Shown: piece by piece, positions 6,007 to 14,470 of the stretch
Position numbering within the stretch: position 1 is the stretch's first letter
Layout: every line of letters begins with the position of its first letter
Made by a program: the position numbers and the translations under genes
Assembly: GCA_945828295.1 (NCBI GenBank)
Contig: CALZQV010000008.1
Coordinates: forward strand, 1-34,700
Direction of reading: 5' to 3'
DNA from: an uncultured Prevotellaceae bacterium
GTDB lineage: Bacteria; Bacteroidota; Bacteroidia; Bacteroidales; Bacteroidaceae
DNA length: 34,700 bases
Notes under the pieces: model-generated
What the model was told of the DNA's origin: nothing
Seen by the model: the letters and a program-made list of their open reading frames with translations, nothing else
The model's database searches: none

Positions 6007-9000
6007 TTAATCCCAGAGTTTATCGACTTGTGCTCCGTCGTAGTAGTGGCGGAGAATGCTGTCGTAGGGTTGTCCCTGCGTGGCCAGCACTGCTGCGCCT
6101 ATCTGGCACATGCCCACTCCGTGACCCCATCCAGCTCCGTGGAGTATGAAGCGCTGCGGAATGCCGTCGTGCGTGTCGGCCGTGTCGGCTACGAAGGCCG
6201 ACGAGAAGAGGTGGGTCTGGCTTAGCGTGCGGCGGATTTCCAGTTCCTTGCCGATGGTGAACGAGGCCTCGCTGCCCACTATGCGCAGCCGCACGAGGTG
6301 GCCGCTCCTTCCTCTCTCCACGGGTTCGAGGGCCAGGATGGCGCCCAGGTCGCGCCCCAGCCGTTCGGTGACGAGCTGGTGCAGTTCCTCTTGTGAGTAT
6401 TCCACGGTCCAGCGGTAGAAGTCCTGTGTTTCCTGGTCATAGTCGTTGAGCACGGTCTCCAGCAGGCTGCGGTCCTGAGTGTTGCAGGCCGAGGGCGGTG
6501 TGTCGAGAATCCACTGCCGGGCGGCCTCCTCGTTGCTGAGGTCCATGGGTTCGTGGTTCCCCATGATGTCGCGCAGGGCGTGGAGGTAGGAGTGGGGCGT
6601 GTTGTCCCAGCAGTTCTCGTAGTCGTTGGTCACGCCTCCGCAGCATTTGCTGAATCGCGCGTCGCAGATGTCGCCGTTGCTGGTGAGCACCTGTCCGCGG
6701 GTTTCCTCGATGGCCCTCATCACCTGCGGGCTGATTTGCCGGCTGATGCCTTGGTAGCGCTGGCAGTGGTCGTCGGCACAGACATCGAAGATGGTGTGCT
6801 CCTCCTGGTCGTGCCAGCGAATGAGTTCGCTGTTGGTCTTGGTGAACTGGAAGAAGGCGTGGCCGGTGCCGTTCTTGCGTTTGTTGATTTGTGCCATGAG
6901 CCACGAGCGGCTGATTACGGCGCTTGCCTTCAGGAACTCCAGGGGGCAGGTGGCTTTCATTTCGCTGCTGATGACGCTCGTCAGGTATTGTTCGACGGGC
7001 AGTACGTTGATGGCCACGATTTTGCCCTCGTCGACGAGCAACTGCAGTTTGCCTTGGAAGGTCTGCACCTCCTGTCGCTCCCAGTGGAACTGTTTGCCGA
7101 TGGTCACGCCGTAGAGGCTGAACGAGGCCTCGTCGGTTTGTGGGCGCAGGGTGAGGTCGTGGTAGATGTTGCCGTTCCACTTCAGTGCGCCGTCCTCGAT
7201 GGTCACGGTCTGCTGGCCCGTCACCAGGGTGCCTTTGGCGCGGAATTCGCCGTTGAGGCAGAAGGTGAGTTCGCTGGTGGTCATGATGCCCACCGACACT
7301 TCGGGCTCGTCCTCCCTGTGGTTGTCGTCCTCGGCGGGCTGTTCGGCAGCCTGGGCCGGTTCGCCCTTCAGCTTTTCGATGATGGGTGCGAGCTCGCTGT
7401 CGGTCATGGTCACCTCGCGCAGTATGTCGACGGCGCGCTCGAGTGTGAGGCGTCGGAAGTCTTCTTCGCGCGGCGTGATGATGAGTCCGCCCATGTCCAG
7501 TGCGCCCGGGCTCACGAGTATTTGTTCGTCGCCCTGGGCATAGTAGCATTCGGGGCGGTGTTTCTTGCGCGGGAATACGAGGGTCACGATTTCGTCGTCG
7601 CGCCCGGCTCCCCATTCCTGGTGCCACGAGATGATGTTCATGCGTGGTTCGCAGGGCGTGTAGGCATCCTGTTGCGCGTCACAGCCTTCGGGCATGGGCA
7701 GCGCGTCGTAGAGCCGCTGGCAGAGCACGCTGTCGGGGGCCGTGGGCATGGAGCGGATGACGAAGACGGGACAGGCCCATGTGGTGAGCAGATAGAGCCC
7801 GCAGCCCCGTTTGTTGCCCGATTCCTCCAGCTCTGCTTCCTGCTGTGTGGTGATGGGATAAATCTTTTGGAGCTGGGTGTCGTATTGCTTCCAGTCCCTC
7901 TCGATGGGCAGTGTGCCTCGCAGTCCCGCCTGCAGGTGGCAGTGGTCGGGGCACGAGGCTCCACATTCGGGTCCGTTGTAGAAGACGATGTGGCGGGGCA
8001 TGTTCCAGGCCAGGTGGCGCAGGGTGTTGAAGTGGGCAAAGATGCTCTGCGGCTGGTGGCGCCTTGTGGGTATGGTCAGGTGGCCCGGCAGTATGGGGAA
8101 GGGGTTGAGCAGAATCTCGTAGTGCTTCTCTGTGGCCAGGCAGTGCTGTTCCTTGGGGCGGTTGTGGTTACAGAGGAAACATGGGCGCTGCTGTATGGTC
8201 TTGGGGTCGATGGAGGCGCCTGTGCTGACGATGCGTGCGGGATTCCACTGCACCACGAGTCCCTCGCTGGCAAAGGTGCCGAGGGTGGGGTTGTTCTCGG
8301 GCTTCTTGAGTTCGCGTGTCTGCACGTTGGCCAGTGCGGCGTAGCGCTCGGCCGCCTCGGGCCAGTTGGCAATCTCGGAAGCGTGGAATTGCTCTATTTC
8401 ATCGGCGTTTACTTCGTGCTGCCACAGTTCGTTGAGTCGCTGCCGGGCGCGTATCTCGTGGGTGCGCAGCTGGTCCTTGTAGAGGTTGTTGCGGTTGACG
8501 GCCTCGGTGGACAGTGCGGCGTCGCTGTTTCCTTCCCAGCGGCGGCATAGGTAGAGTTCGTCGTAGATGCGGCCAATGCGGTAGCGGCGGCTGAGCATGA
8601 GGCCCAGGGCGTAGTCCTCGCCGTAGCTGGTGTTGGGGATTTGGATGTCGCGCAGGACGGGGGTGAAGAAGGCGCGCGGGGCGCCGAGCCCGTTGATGCG
8701 CAGGGCGTTGTTGCGGCCGTTGGCTTCGGTCCACTCGCGGTGGTCGATAAGGCCCGGCGGGAGGGTTTCGAGCTGGAAGTTGCACATGCGGTAGGAGCCG
8801 ATGACCATGGCGGCGTTCTCCTGATAGAAGGTGTCGACGATGCGCTGCAGCGTCGCGGGCGAGGAGTAGAGGTCGTCGGAGTCGAGCTGCACGGCGAATC
8901 GTCCGCAGCGCGGGTCGTGGATGGCCAGGTTCCAGCATCCGCCAATGCCCAGGTCGGTCCTTTCGGGGATGAGGTGGATGAGCCTGTCGGGGCGGCCTGC

Positions 9001-9867
9001 TGCCTTTTCGCGCTCAACCAGTTGGGCGAGGGCTTCGGTGGTTCCGTCGGTCGAGTGGTTGTCGATGACGAAGACGTTGAAGGGGAAGCCGGTCTTCTGG
9101 GACAGGGCCGAGGCGACGGCATCCTCGATGGTGCGCACGCGGTTGCGTACGGGGATGATAACGCTTGCCTCGACGGGCATTTCCTCGCGGTTGAGCACGA
9201 TTTGGTCGTACTCACCGGCTGCCAGGTGGGCGTTGATTTGGCGGAGGTGGCGCGTTACGGCGCGCTCCATTTCCATCTGGCGTGTGCGGTTGCGTGGGTC
9301 AACGTAGTCGAACTGGCGCTGGCCGCTCAGGCGGGTGTCGGTCTCCACCTCGGTGTAGAGGTACTCGCTGACGTGGAGTGGCAGCATGCTGCGCGAGAGG
9401 AAGAGCCGCAGGTCGTAGAGGCCGGCGTGGTGGTAGGGGTGGAGCATCCCCTGCTCGAAGTACTGCTTCAGGCACTCGGTGCGCAGGAGCAGCAGCGAGC
9501 CCATGGCAAAGTCGTCGCGCACGCTGCCCAGCTGGTAGTCGATGAGGGGCCGGTGCTGGCGCTGTCCGTCGGGCAGCACGGTGTCGTGGTCGGCATAGAC
9601 CAGCGTGGCCCCGCTGTCGTCGGCAATGGTGACCAGTCGGGTCAGTGCCTCGTAGCCCAGTTCCAGTGGCCAGGCCTTCATATATAATAAGGTATAACGC
9701 GCGTGCGCGATGTTGGCAATCTCCTGCAGGGCCCGGGTCGAGAAGGGGGCTTCCTTCAGGTGGTTCACGCTGGCCACGTTTGGGTCGGCCTGTAGCTGTC
9801 GGATGGTTTGCTGTGCCTGTTCCTCGCTCTCGTAGGGCACGAAACAGTCGATGCTGGGCTTTCTCAT
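6007..9867 (-). CDS. Fusion protein: GT2 glycosyltransferase - DUF4922 (HIT-like) - SpoIID/LytB
   Basis: Three domain types lie in one 1286-residue chain. Residues about 1-200 look like a degenerate GT-A fold. Residues 232-450 are a family 2 glycosyltransferase, with [22 protein letters not shown], the metal site LDSDD and [10 protein letters not shown]. Residues about 525-830 match DUF4922: [22 protein letters not shown] and DHCHLQAG resemble HIT/GalT-type nucleotidyltransferases with an HxHxQ site (His642, His644, Gln646). After an acidic linker, residues 855-1286 are SpoIID/LytB: LPVEQYL...SSEMKATCP carries the expected catalytic Glu969, KCCGG is a likely Zn site, and [11 protein letters not shown] is the family hallmark. 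SpoIID proteins cut peptidoglycan denuded of stem peptides, outside the cytoplasm. Yet no signal peptide or membrane helix is visible. The reading frame is intact. Each domain call is firm; the joint function is unknown. Confidence 0.85.
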   Translation of the reverse strand: MRKPSIDCFVPYESEEQAQQTIRQLQADPNVASVNHLKEAPFSTRALQEIANIAHARYTLLYMKAWPLELGYEALTRLVTIADDSGATLVYADHDTVLPDGQRQHRPLIDYQLGSVRDDFAMGSLLLLRTECLKQYFEQGMLHPYHHAGLYDLRLFLSRSMLPLHVSEYLYTEVETDTRLSGQRQFDYVDPRNRTRQMEMERAVTRHLRQINAHLAAGEYDQIVLNREEMPVEASVIIPVRNRVRTIEDAVASALSQKTGFPFNVFVIDNHSTDGTTEALAQLVEREKAAGRPDRLIHLIPERTDLGIGGCWNLAIHDPRCGRFAVQLDSDDLYSSPATLQRIVDTFYQENAAMVIGSYRMCNFQLETLPPGLIDHREWTEANGRNNALRINGLGAPRAFFTPVLRDIQIPNTSYGEDYALGLMLSRRYRIGRIYDELYLCRRWEGNSDAALSTEAVNRNNLYKDQLRTHEIRARQRLNELWQHEVNADEIEQFHASEIANWPEAAERYAALANVQTRELKKPENNPTLGTFASEGLVVQWNPARIVSTGASIDPKTIQQRPCFLCNHNRPKEQHCLATEKHYEILLNPFPILPGHLTIPTRRHQPQSIFAHFNTLRHLAWNMPRHIVFYNGPECGASCPDHCHLQAGLRGTLPIERDWKQYDTQLQKIYPITTQQEAELEESGNKRGCGLYLLTTWACPVFVIRSMPTAPDSVLCQRLYDALPMPEGCDAQQDAYTPCEPRMNIISWHQEWGAGRDDEIVTLVFPRKKHRPECYYAQGDEQILVSPGALDMGGLIITPREEDFRRLTLERAVDILREVTMTDSELAPIIEKLKGEPAQAAEQPAEDDNHREDEPEVSVGIMTTSELTFCLNGEFRAKGTLVTGQQTVTIEDGALKWNGNIYHDLTLRPQTDEASFSLYGVTIGKQFHWERQEVQTFQGKLQLLVDEGKIVAINVLPVEQYLTSVISSEMKATCPLEFLKASAVISRSWLMAQINKRKNGTGHAFFQFTKTNSELIRWHDQEEHTIFDVCADDHCQRYQGISRQISPQVMRAIEETRGQVLTSNGDICDARFSKCCGGVTNDYENCWDNTPHSYLHALRDIMGNHEPMDLSNEEAARQWILDTPPSACNTQDRSLLETVLNDYDQETQDFYRWTVEYSQEELHQLVTERLGRDLGAILALEPVERGRSGHLVRLRIVGSEASFTIGKELEIRRTLSQTHLFSSAFVADTADTHDGIPQRFILHGAGWGHGVGMCQIGAAVLATQGQPYDSILRHYYDGAQVDKLWD

Positions 9868-9890
9868 TGCTGTTTTTTCCGTTTTGCATA

Positions 9891-9906
9891 CAAACTTACA
9901 AAATTA
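9891..9906 (-). promoter_or_regulatory. Two adjacent -7 boxes for the fusion gene
   Basis: On the minus strand TAATTTTG (9906-9899) is directly followed by TAAGTTTG (9898-9891). Both fit TAnnTTTG. The downstream box would give a leader of about 17 bases before the ATG at 9867. Which one is used cannot be told from sequence. Confidence 0.5.
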
Positions 9907-9984
9907 TCGCGAAACGGCGACATTTTCGTCCAACAAAAGTTGCTTCGCGGGGCCCTGATTTTTCGGGGCTCGACGGTCGCTGCA

Positions 9985-10057
9985 TCGACGAGCCTCCGTC
10001 AATGCGTCGACGAGGCTCCGTCAATGCGTCGACGAGGCTCCGTCAATGCGTCGACGA
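9985..10057. repeat. 22-bp tandem repeat, three full copies plus a partial
   Basis: Units beginning TCGACGAGGCTCCGTCAATG start at 9985, 10007 and 10029, with one base difference in the first unit and a partial fourth copy from 10051. Each unit carries the palindrome CGTCGACG at its junction. The period equals that of the array at 1-110, and both units share CTCCGTC followed closely by CGACG. Confidence 0.9.
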
Positions 10058-10060
10058 ACC

Positions 10061-10077
10061 GGGGTCGTTGAGACCCC
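10061..10077. other. Small GC hairpin between repeat and rha promoter
   Basis: GGGGTC and GACCCC pair around GTTGA. There is no T tract on either side, so termination is doubtful. Confidence 0.4.
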
Positions 10078-10137
10078 CATTTTCCGGGCCTGCAGAAAAA
10101 AGTGGAAAAAGACTGAAAAGTTTTGACAGAAAATACC

Positions 10138-10145
10138 TATCTTTG
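10138..10145 (+). promoter_or_regulatory. Rhamnose operon -7 box
   Basis: TATCTTTG matches TAnnTTTG. An upstream TTTTGAC (10121-10127) resembles a -33 element, but its spacing of 12 bases is shorter than usual. The implied leader is about 20-25 bases before the ATG at 10174. Confidence 0.6.
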
Positions 10146-10173
10146 TATCGTAACAACAGTTTTCCTGACAACC

Positions 10174-11640
10174 ATGAAACACTTCTTAGCAGTGGACCTT
10201 GGCGCCACCAGTGGGCGCACGGTGTTGGCCTCATTCGACGGCGAACGTGTGGAAATGCGCGAGTTCACGCGCTTCAAGAATCCCCAAATCCCCATCTCGG
10301 GCCACCTCTTCTGGGACCTGCCCCACCTCTACAACGAGATACTAACGGCCCTGAAACAGGTGGCGAGCGAGGGCATCGAGCTCACCTCGCTGGGCATCGA
10401 CACCTGGGGCTGCGACTTCGCCTTCTTCGGCGCCGACGGCCAGTTGCTGGGCCTTCCCTACTGCTACCGCGACAGCCACACCGACGGCGCCATCGAGCGC
10501 TTCTTTGCCGACCACATGCCGGCCCGCGAGCTCTACGACCGCACGGGCATTCAGTTCATGCCCTTCAACTCCCTGTTCCAGCTCGACACCCTGCGCCGCA
10601 ACGTCTCTTCGGCCCTTGGCGCGGCTGAGAAGATACTCTTCATCCCCGATGCGCTCACCTACATGCTCACGGGCAACGCCGTGTGCGAATATACCGTCTT
10701 GAGCACCAGTCAGATGCTGAACCCCAAGCAGGGCGACATCGATGAGGAACTTCTGGACCGGCTGCAGCTCAGCCGCTCAAAGTTCGGTCCGCTGGTGCAG
10801 CCCGGCCACCAAGCCGGATGCCTCACCCAGCAGGTGCAAACCGCCTGCGGCCTCGGCCCCGTGCCCGTGGTCTGCGTGGGCGGTCACGACACGGCATCGG
10901 CCGTTGCCGCCGTGCCTGCCGAGGACGAGGAATATGCCTATCTTTCCTGCGGCACGTGGTCGCTCCTGGGCATCGAGAGCCGGCATGCCATCATCACGGA
11001 CAAGAGTTTCGAATATAACTTCACCAACGAGGGCGGGCTCGACGGCACGACGCGCTTCCTGAAGAACATCTGCGGCCTGTGGCTCTTCGAGAACTGCCGC
11101 AAGGAGTTCACCGGCGTGCCCTCCGACGTGAACGAGCTGAACGCCCTGTGCCACGCCAGTTCGTTCGACAGTCTCATCCTGCCCGACGACCCCCTCTTTG
11201 CCCATCCCGACTCGATGACGGACGCCATCAGCCAGTTCTGCCAGCAGACGGGACAGGCCCTGCCGCAAGAGCCTGCCGACTACGTGCGCTGCATCTTCCG
11301 CTCGCTGGCCCTGCGCTACCGCCAGGTGCTGGAAATCCTCGGTGAAATGGCCGATTTTCCGCTCCGCCGGCTCCATGTCATCGGCGGCGGAAGCCTCAAT
11401 CGCCACCTGATGCAGTGGACCGCCGACGCCACGGGGCTCCCCGTCATTGCAGGCCCCGCCGAGGGCACGGCCCTGGGTAATACGCTGGTGCAGGTGCGCG
11501 CCGCCGGAGGCGTCGACACGCTCACCGACATGCGCCGCATCGTGGCCCGCAGCATCGAGCTGAAACACTACAGCCCCAACCACACCCCAGACTGGGAACA
11601 GGCCTACGCCCGATTCCTGAAGCTGGCTCCCCGTAAATAA
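10174..11640 (+). CDS. rhaB: L-rhamnulokinase
   Basis: This 488-residue FGGY-family kinase phosphorylates L-rhamnulose to L-rhamnulose 1-phosphate with ATP. The N-terminal phosphate-binding segment FLAVDLGATSGRTVLASF is characteristic of RhaB. Other FGGY features are LTSLGIDTWGCDFAF, GGHDTASAVAAVP, YLSCGTWSLLG, and the C-terminal adenosine site VIGGGSLNRHLMQWTADATG with GTALGN. I place the start at ATG 10174 because the track's TTG at 10123 lies upstream of the -7 box, outside the probable transcript. It is the first gene of the operon, and the RhaD and RhaM genes downstream make rhamnulose the most likely substrate rather than fuculose or xylulose. Confidence 0.92.
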   Translation: MKHFLAVDLGATSGRTVLASFDGERVEMREFTRFKNPQIPISGHLFWDLPHLYNEILTALKQVASEGIELTSLGIDTWGCDFAFFGADGQLLGLPYCYRDSHTDGAIERFFADHMPARELYDRTGIQFMPFNSLFQLDTLRRNVSSALGAAEKILFIPDALTYMLTGNAVCEYTVLSTSQMLNPKQGDIDEELLDRLQLSRSKFGPLVQPGHQAGCLTQQVQTACGLGPVPVVCVGGHDTASAVAAVPAEDEEYAYLSCGTWSLLGIESRHAIITDKSFEYNFTNEGGLDGTTRFLKNICGLWLFENCRKEFTGVPSDVNELNALCHASSFDSLILPDDPLFAHPDSMTDAISQFCQQTGQALPQEPADYVRCIFRSLALRYRQVLEILGEMADFPLRRLHVIGGGSLNRHLMQWTADATGLPVIAGPAEGTALGNTLVQVRAAGGVDTLTDMRRIVARSIELKHYSPNHTPDWEQAYARFLKLAPRK

Positions 11641-11668
11641 TAACGTAACACAATAAAACCAAAAAGTC

Positions 11669-13099
11669 ATGGCAAAACCATTAGTCGAAACAAAGGCCCG
11701 CGTGGGTGTGTTCAGCATAGCCCTGCAAGCCTACCTTCCCCAGTTTCCTCAGCTCGTGCCCGAGTTTGAGGCCCAGTATGCAGCCTTCAAGCAGACACTG
11801 CCCCAGAGCATCGAAATCATCGACGGGGGCATGGTGACCACCAAGGAGCAGTCGATGGCTGCCGGCGACAAGTTCCGCGCGGCCGATGTCGACCTCGTCA
11901 TCCTGCAGATGCTCACCTACTGCACGTCATACAACATGCTGCCCGCCGTGCGCGACCTCGATGTGCCCGTCGTCATCGTCAACGTGCAGAAGAAACTGGC
12001 CCCCGACTACGCCAAAACCGACATTCCCACCTGGCTGGGCGAACTCTATGCCTGCGGCGCCATCGGCGAGATGGTGGCCGACCTGAACCGTGCCGGCAAG
12101 CGCTCGGCCGTCATCACAGGCGTCGTCGAGGGTGGCGACCCCGGCGTGCAGGCCGAGATTGAAGACTGGTGCCGTGCCGCACAGGTGCGCCGCCGCTTCC
12201 GCGACACCAACATCGCCCAGATTGGCCGCCCCTATCCCGGCATGATGGACCTCTACATCGACGAGACCAACCTCTACCACCGCATGTTTGTCTACACCAA
12301 GCAGTTCGACTGGGAACAGATGTGGGCCATTGCCGACAACATCACCGACGAGAACGCCATCCGCGCCAAGGCGCAGGACATCCTCGACACCTTCGACATC
12401 GAGGGCGGCGGCACCATCGAGAAAGTATGGGACATGGCCAAGTACGTCGTGGCCTTCGAACAGTGGGTGAAGGACGAAAAGCTGGGCATGATTGCCTCAC
12501 ACTATGCAGGCTTTGCCCAGGGCGTGGCCGGCAAGCTCGACTCCATGCTCATCCCCGCCTTCTCGATGCTCATCAAGCAGCACACGGCCTGCGCCGTCGA
12601 GGGCGACATGAAGGTGGCCATGGCCATGTCTATCCTGAAGACCATCTCGGGCACAGGCACGCTGGCCGAAATGTATAGCATCGACTTCCCCAAGGACATC
12701 TGCATCATCGGCCATTCGGGCTCGGGCGACTTCGACATCTCCCAGGCCCGCAAGCCGACCATGAAGATTGTGCCCGTGTTCCACGGCAAGACGGGCGGTG
12801 GCTACCTCACGCAGTTCTATCCCCCCACAGGTCCCGTCACCTACCTGGCCATCACGCAGGACAAGAACGGCAAGTTCAAGTTCGTCGTGGCCGAGGGCGT
12901 GAACGAGGAGGGGCCCATCTTCATGTTTGGCGACACGAACATGCGCACGAAGTTCTCGCTGCCCTGCCGCGAGTTCGTGAACAAGTGGAGCGAGGCCGGT
13001 CCCACCCACCACATGGCAGCCGCCGTCGGGCGTCACATCGACACCATCCTGAAGGTGGCCAAGATCTTCGACATCGAGTGCGATGTGGTGTGTAGATAA
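11669..13099 (+). CDS. AraA/FucI-superfamily ketol isomerase, predicted L-rhamnose isomerase
   Basis: This 476-residue protein belongs to the L-fucose/L-arabinose isomerase superfamily, not to the xylose-isomerase-like RhaA family usually found with RhaB and RhaD. It has the expected AraA-like order: an N-terminal Rossmann-like region (about 10-160), a middle region, and metal ligands Glu311 (in AVEGDMK), Glu334 (in LAEMYS), His349 (in IIGHSG) and His447/448 (in GPTHHMA). As I recall them, the E. coli AraA ligands Glu306, Glu333, His350 and His450 are spaced almost the same way. The place between the kinase and the transporter, and the lack of any other isomerase in the operon, suggest it converts L-rhamnose to L-rhamnulose. 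That substrate is inferred from context. A 28-bp gap follows rhaB. Confidence 0.82.
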   Translation: MAKPLVETKARVGVFSIALQAYLPQFPQLVPEFEAQYAAFKQTLPQSIEIIDGGMVTTKEQSMAAGDKFRAADVDLVILQMLTYCTSYNMLPAVRDLDVPVVIVNVQKKLAPDYAKTDIPTWLGELYACGAIGEMVADLNRAGKRSAVITGVVEGGDPGVQAEIEDWCRAAQVRRRFRDTNIAQIGRPYPGMMDLYIDETNLYHRMFVYTKQFDWEQMWAIADNITDENAIRAKAQDILDTFDIEGGGTIEKVWDMAKYVVAFEQWVKDEKLGMIASHYAGFAQGVAGKLDSMLIPAFSMLIKQHTACAVEGDMKVAMAMSILKTISGTGTLAEMYSIDFPKDICIIGHSGSGDFDISQARKPTMKIVPVFHGKTGGGYLTQFYPPTGPVTYLAITQDKNGKFKFVVAEGVNEEGPIFMFGDTNMRTKFSLPCREFVNKWSEAGPTHHMAAAVGRHIDTILKVAKIFDIECDVVCR

Positions 13100-13103
13100 T
13101 CAT

Positions 13104-13129
13104 AATTTCTAATTCCTAATTTCTAATTT
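13104..13129. repeat. Heptad repeat AATTTCT/AATTCCT, 3.7 copies
   Basis: The 35-bp gap between the isomerase and transporter genes is almost filled by AATTTCT, AATTCCT, AATTTCT, AATTT. Length, period and copy number match the array at 4931-4956, and on the other strand the unit reads close to AATTAGA. Confidence 0.8.
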
Positions 13130-13134
13130 GGATT

Positions 13135-14466
13135 ATGGCAAAAAATGGAAGTTTAAAGAGTACTCTGGCGGTGTCGCTCACCAATTATCTCGACGCGGGA
13201 GCCATAGTGGCAGGAGCCAGTGGACTCACCCTCTGGCAACAGTACCTCGGACTCTCGGAGGTCCATCTGGGCTGGCTTAACTTCATCAGCGCCAACTGCC
13301 TGGGTGCCGCCATCGGTGCCATCATCGGCGGTCTGCTGGCCGACAAGTACGGGCGCAAGTTCATCTTCACCTACAACCTGCTGGTCTATATGACGGGTGT
13401 GCTGCTGATTATGCTCTCCGTCAACTTCCCCATGCTGCTCTGCGGATTCCTCGTCACCGGCATCTCGGTGGGCGTGGGCGTACCGGCCTCGTGGACTTAT
13501 ATCTCCGAGAGCTCGGAAGTGAACAACCGCGGGCGCAATATCTGCATCTCGCAGATGTCGTGGGGCTTTGGCCCGATGTTCATCCTGCTGCTGGGCATGC
13601 TCTTTGCCCCCGGCGGCCACCTGTTTGGGTGGGTGGAATCGCTGGCCCATGCCATCGGCGGTGCCGACCTGAGCACCGAGGCGCTGAACGTGTTCAGTTC
13701 GCGCGTGGTGTTCTTCTCGCTGTTTGTGGTGGCCTTCATCGCCTGGAACCTGCAGCGCGGTCTGCAGGAGAGCAGTGAGTTTGAGGAAAGCAAGGCTTCG
13801 GGCAAGAAGACGGGACTGTTGGAAAACATCAAGGTGTTGTTCTCCAACCGCATAGCCATGCGCACGGCCCTGTTCCTGGCAACCATCTACCTGACCTGGA
13901 ACCTCGTGGCCTCGGTGATGGGCTTCTTCCAGCCCCACATCTACGAGACGGCGGGCGGCGTCACGAACGAGTACGCCAACATGCTCGCCTGTGCCGGATG
14001 GGCCTTCGTGGTGGGTGTCACCTTTGTGCTCTCGTTCCTGATTGACAAGATGTCGCATAAAATCTTCTACGTGCTGGGACTGCTGGCCGCACTGGCCACG
14101 TGGTTTGTCATCATCGGTGGCGTCAACGGCATGGGCAGCCTTTGGGCATTCTCCATCCTTTGGGGCATCAACGGCGGCCTGTCAGTGCAGATTTTCTATG
14201 CCCTGTGGGGCAGCGAGTTATTCCCCGCCAAGTTCCGTGCCGGAGCACAAGGTATGATGTTCTTCCTCGTGCGTGGCCTGTCGGCCATCTGGGGCCTTGT
14301 GTTCACCCTCATCTATGGCGAGAATGGCGAAGGCTTCACCCTGGCAGCCTGGTGCATGATAGCCCTGCTGCTCATATCGCTGGTGGTGGGCGTCATCGGT
14401 TGCCCCAACACGCGTGGCAAGTCGCTGGAACAAATAACATATGAAAGATACGGAGATAACTATTAA
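13135..14466 (+). CDS. MFS sugar transporter, predicted rhamnose permease
   Basis: This 443-residue protein has about 12 hydrophobic segments and major-facilitator signatures: GGLLADKYGRKFIF in the loop after helix 2, and a long central cytoplasmic loop (about residues 205-235, SSEFEESKASGKKTGLLENI). A sugar-porter-like ending PNTRGKSLEQITYE follows the last helix, as in the sugar porter family (compare PETKGxxLEEI). It is not related in length or pattern to RhaT or to FucP-type carriers. Because it sits between the isomerase and RhaD it is the natural candidate for L-rhamnose uptake across the inner membrane, probably by H+ symport; this is inference. Its stop lies four bases before the preferred rhaD start. 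Confidence 0.85.
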   Translation: MAKNGSLKSTLAVSLTNYLDAGAIVAGASGLTLWQQYLGLSEVHLGWLNFISANCLGAAIGAIIGGLLADKYGRKFIFTYNLLVYMTGVLLIMLSVNFPMLLCGFLVTGISVGVGVPASWTYISESSEVNNRGRNICISQMSWGFGPMFILLLGMLFAPGGHLFGWVESLAHAIGGADLSTEALNVFSSRVVFFSLFVVAFIAWNLQRGLQESSEFEESKASGKKTGLLENIKVLFSNRIAMRTALFLATIYLTWNLVASVMGFFQPHIYETAGGVTNEYANMLACAGWAFVVGVTFVLSFLIDKMSHKIFYVLGLLAALATWFVIIGGVNGMGSLWAFSILWGINGGLSVQIFYALWGSELFPAKFRAGAQGMMFFLVRGLSAIWGLVFTLIYGENGEGFTLAAWCMIALLLISLVVGVIGCPNTRGKSLEQITYERYGDNY

Positions 14467-14470
14467 GACA

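Larger units (their letters stand above)
9868..10173. other. 306-bp divergent spacer with repeats and two promoters
   Basis: No gene is seen here. From left to right it holds the leftward promoter (9891-9906), a 22-bp tandem repeat (9985-10057), a small GC hairpin (10061-10077), and the rhamnose operon promoter (10138-10145) with its short leader. No riboswitch fold was recognised. Confidence 0.8.

Noticed and set aside
6553-8550. 665-residue plus-strand ORF
   Set aside because: It mirrors the fusion gene; the minus frame has clear catalytic motifs and the plus frame has none.
6007-9867. Fusion caused by a lost stop or frameshift between separate genes
   Set aside because: The frame is continuous with proper linkers between domains and no frame change; a lost stop would normally leave intergenic-like sequence, which is not seen. 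It still cannot be fully excluded without relatives.
10123-10173. Upstream TTG start for rhaB
   Set aside because: It lies before the -7 box, and the added residues are absent from the conserved RhaB N-terminus; ATG 10174 begins exactly at it.
10061-10173. Riboswitch or attenuator before the rhamnose operon
   Set aside because: The only hairpin lies upstream of the promoter, and the leader of some 20-25 bases is too short for a riboswitch.
14441-14470. Upstream ATG for rhaD
   Set aside because: It overlaps the transporter end by 26 bases and adds a segment not needed for the RhaD N-terminus; ATG 14471 fits better.
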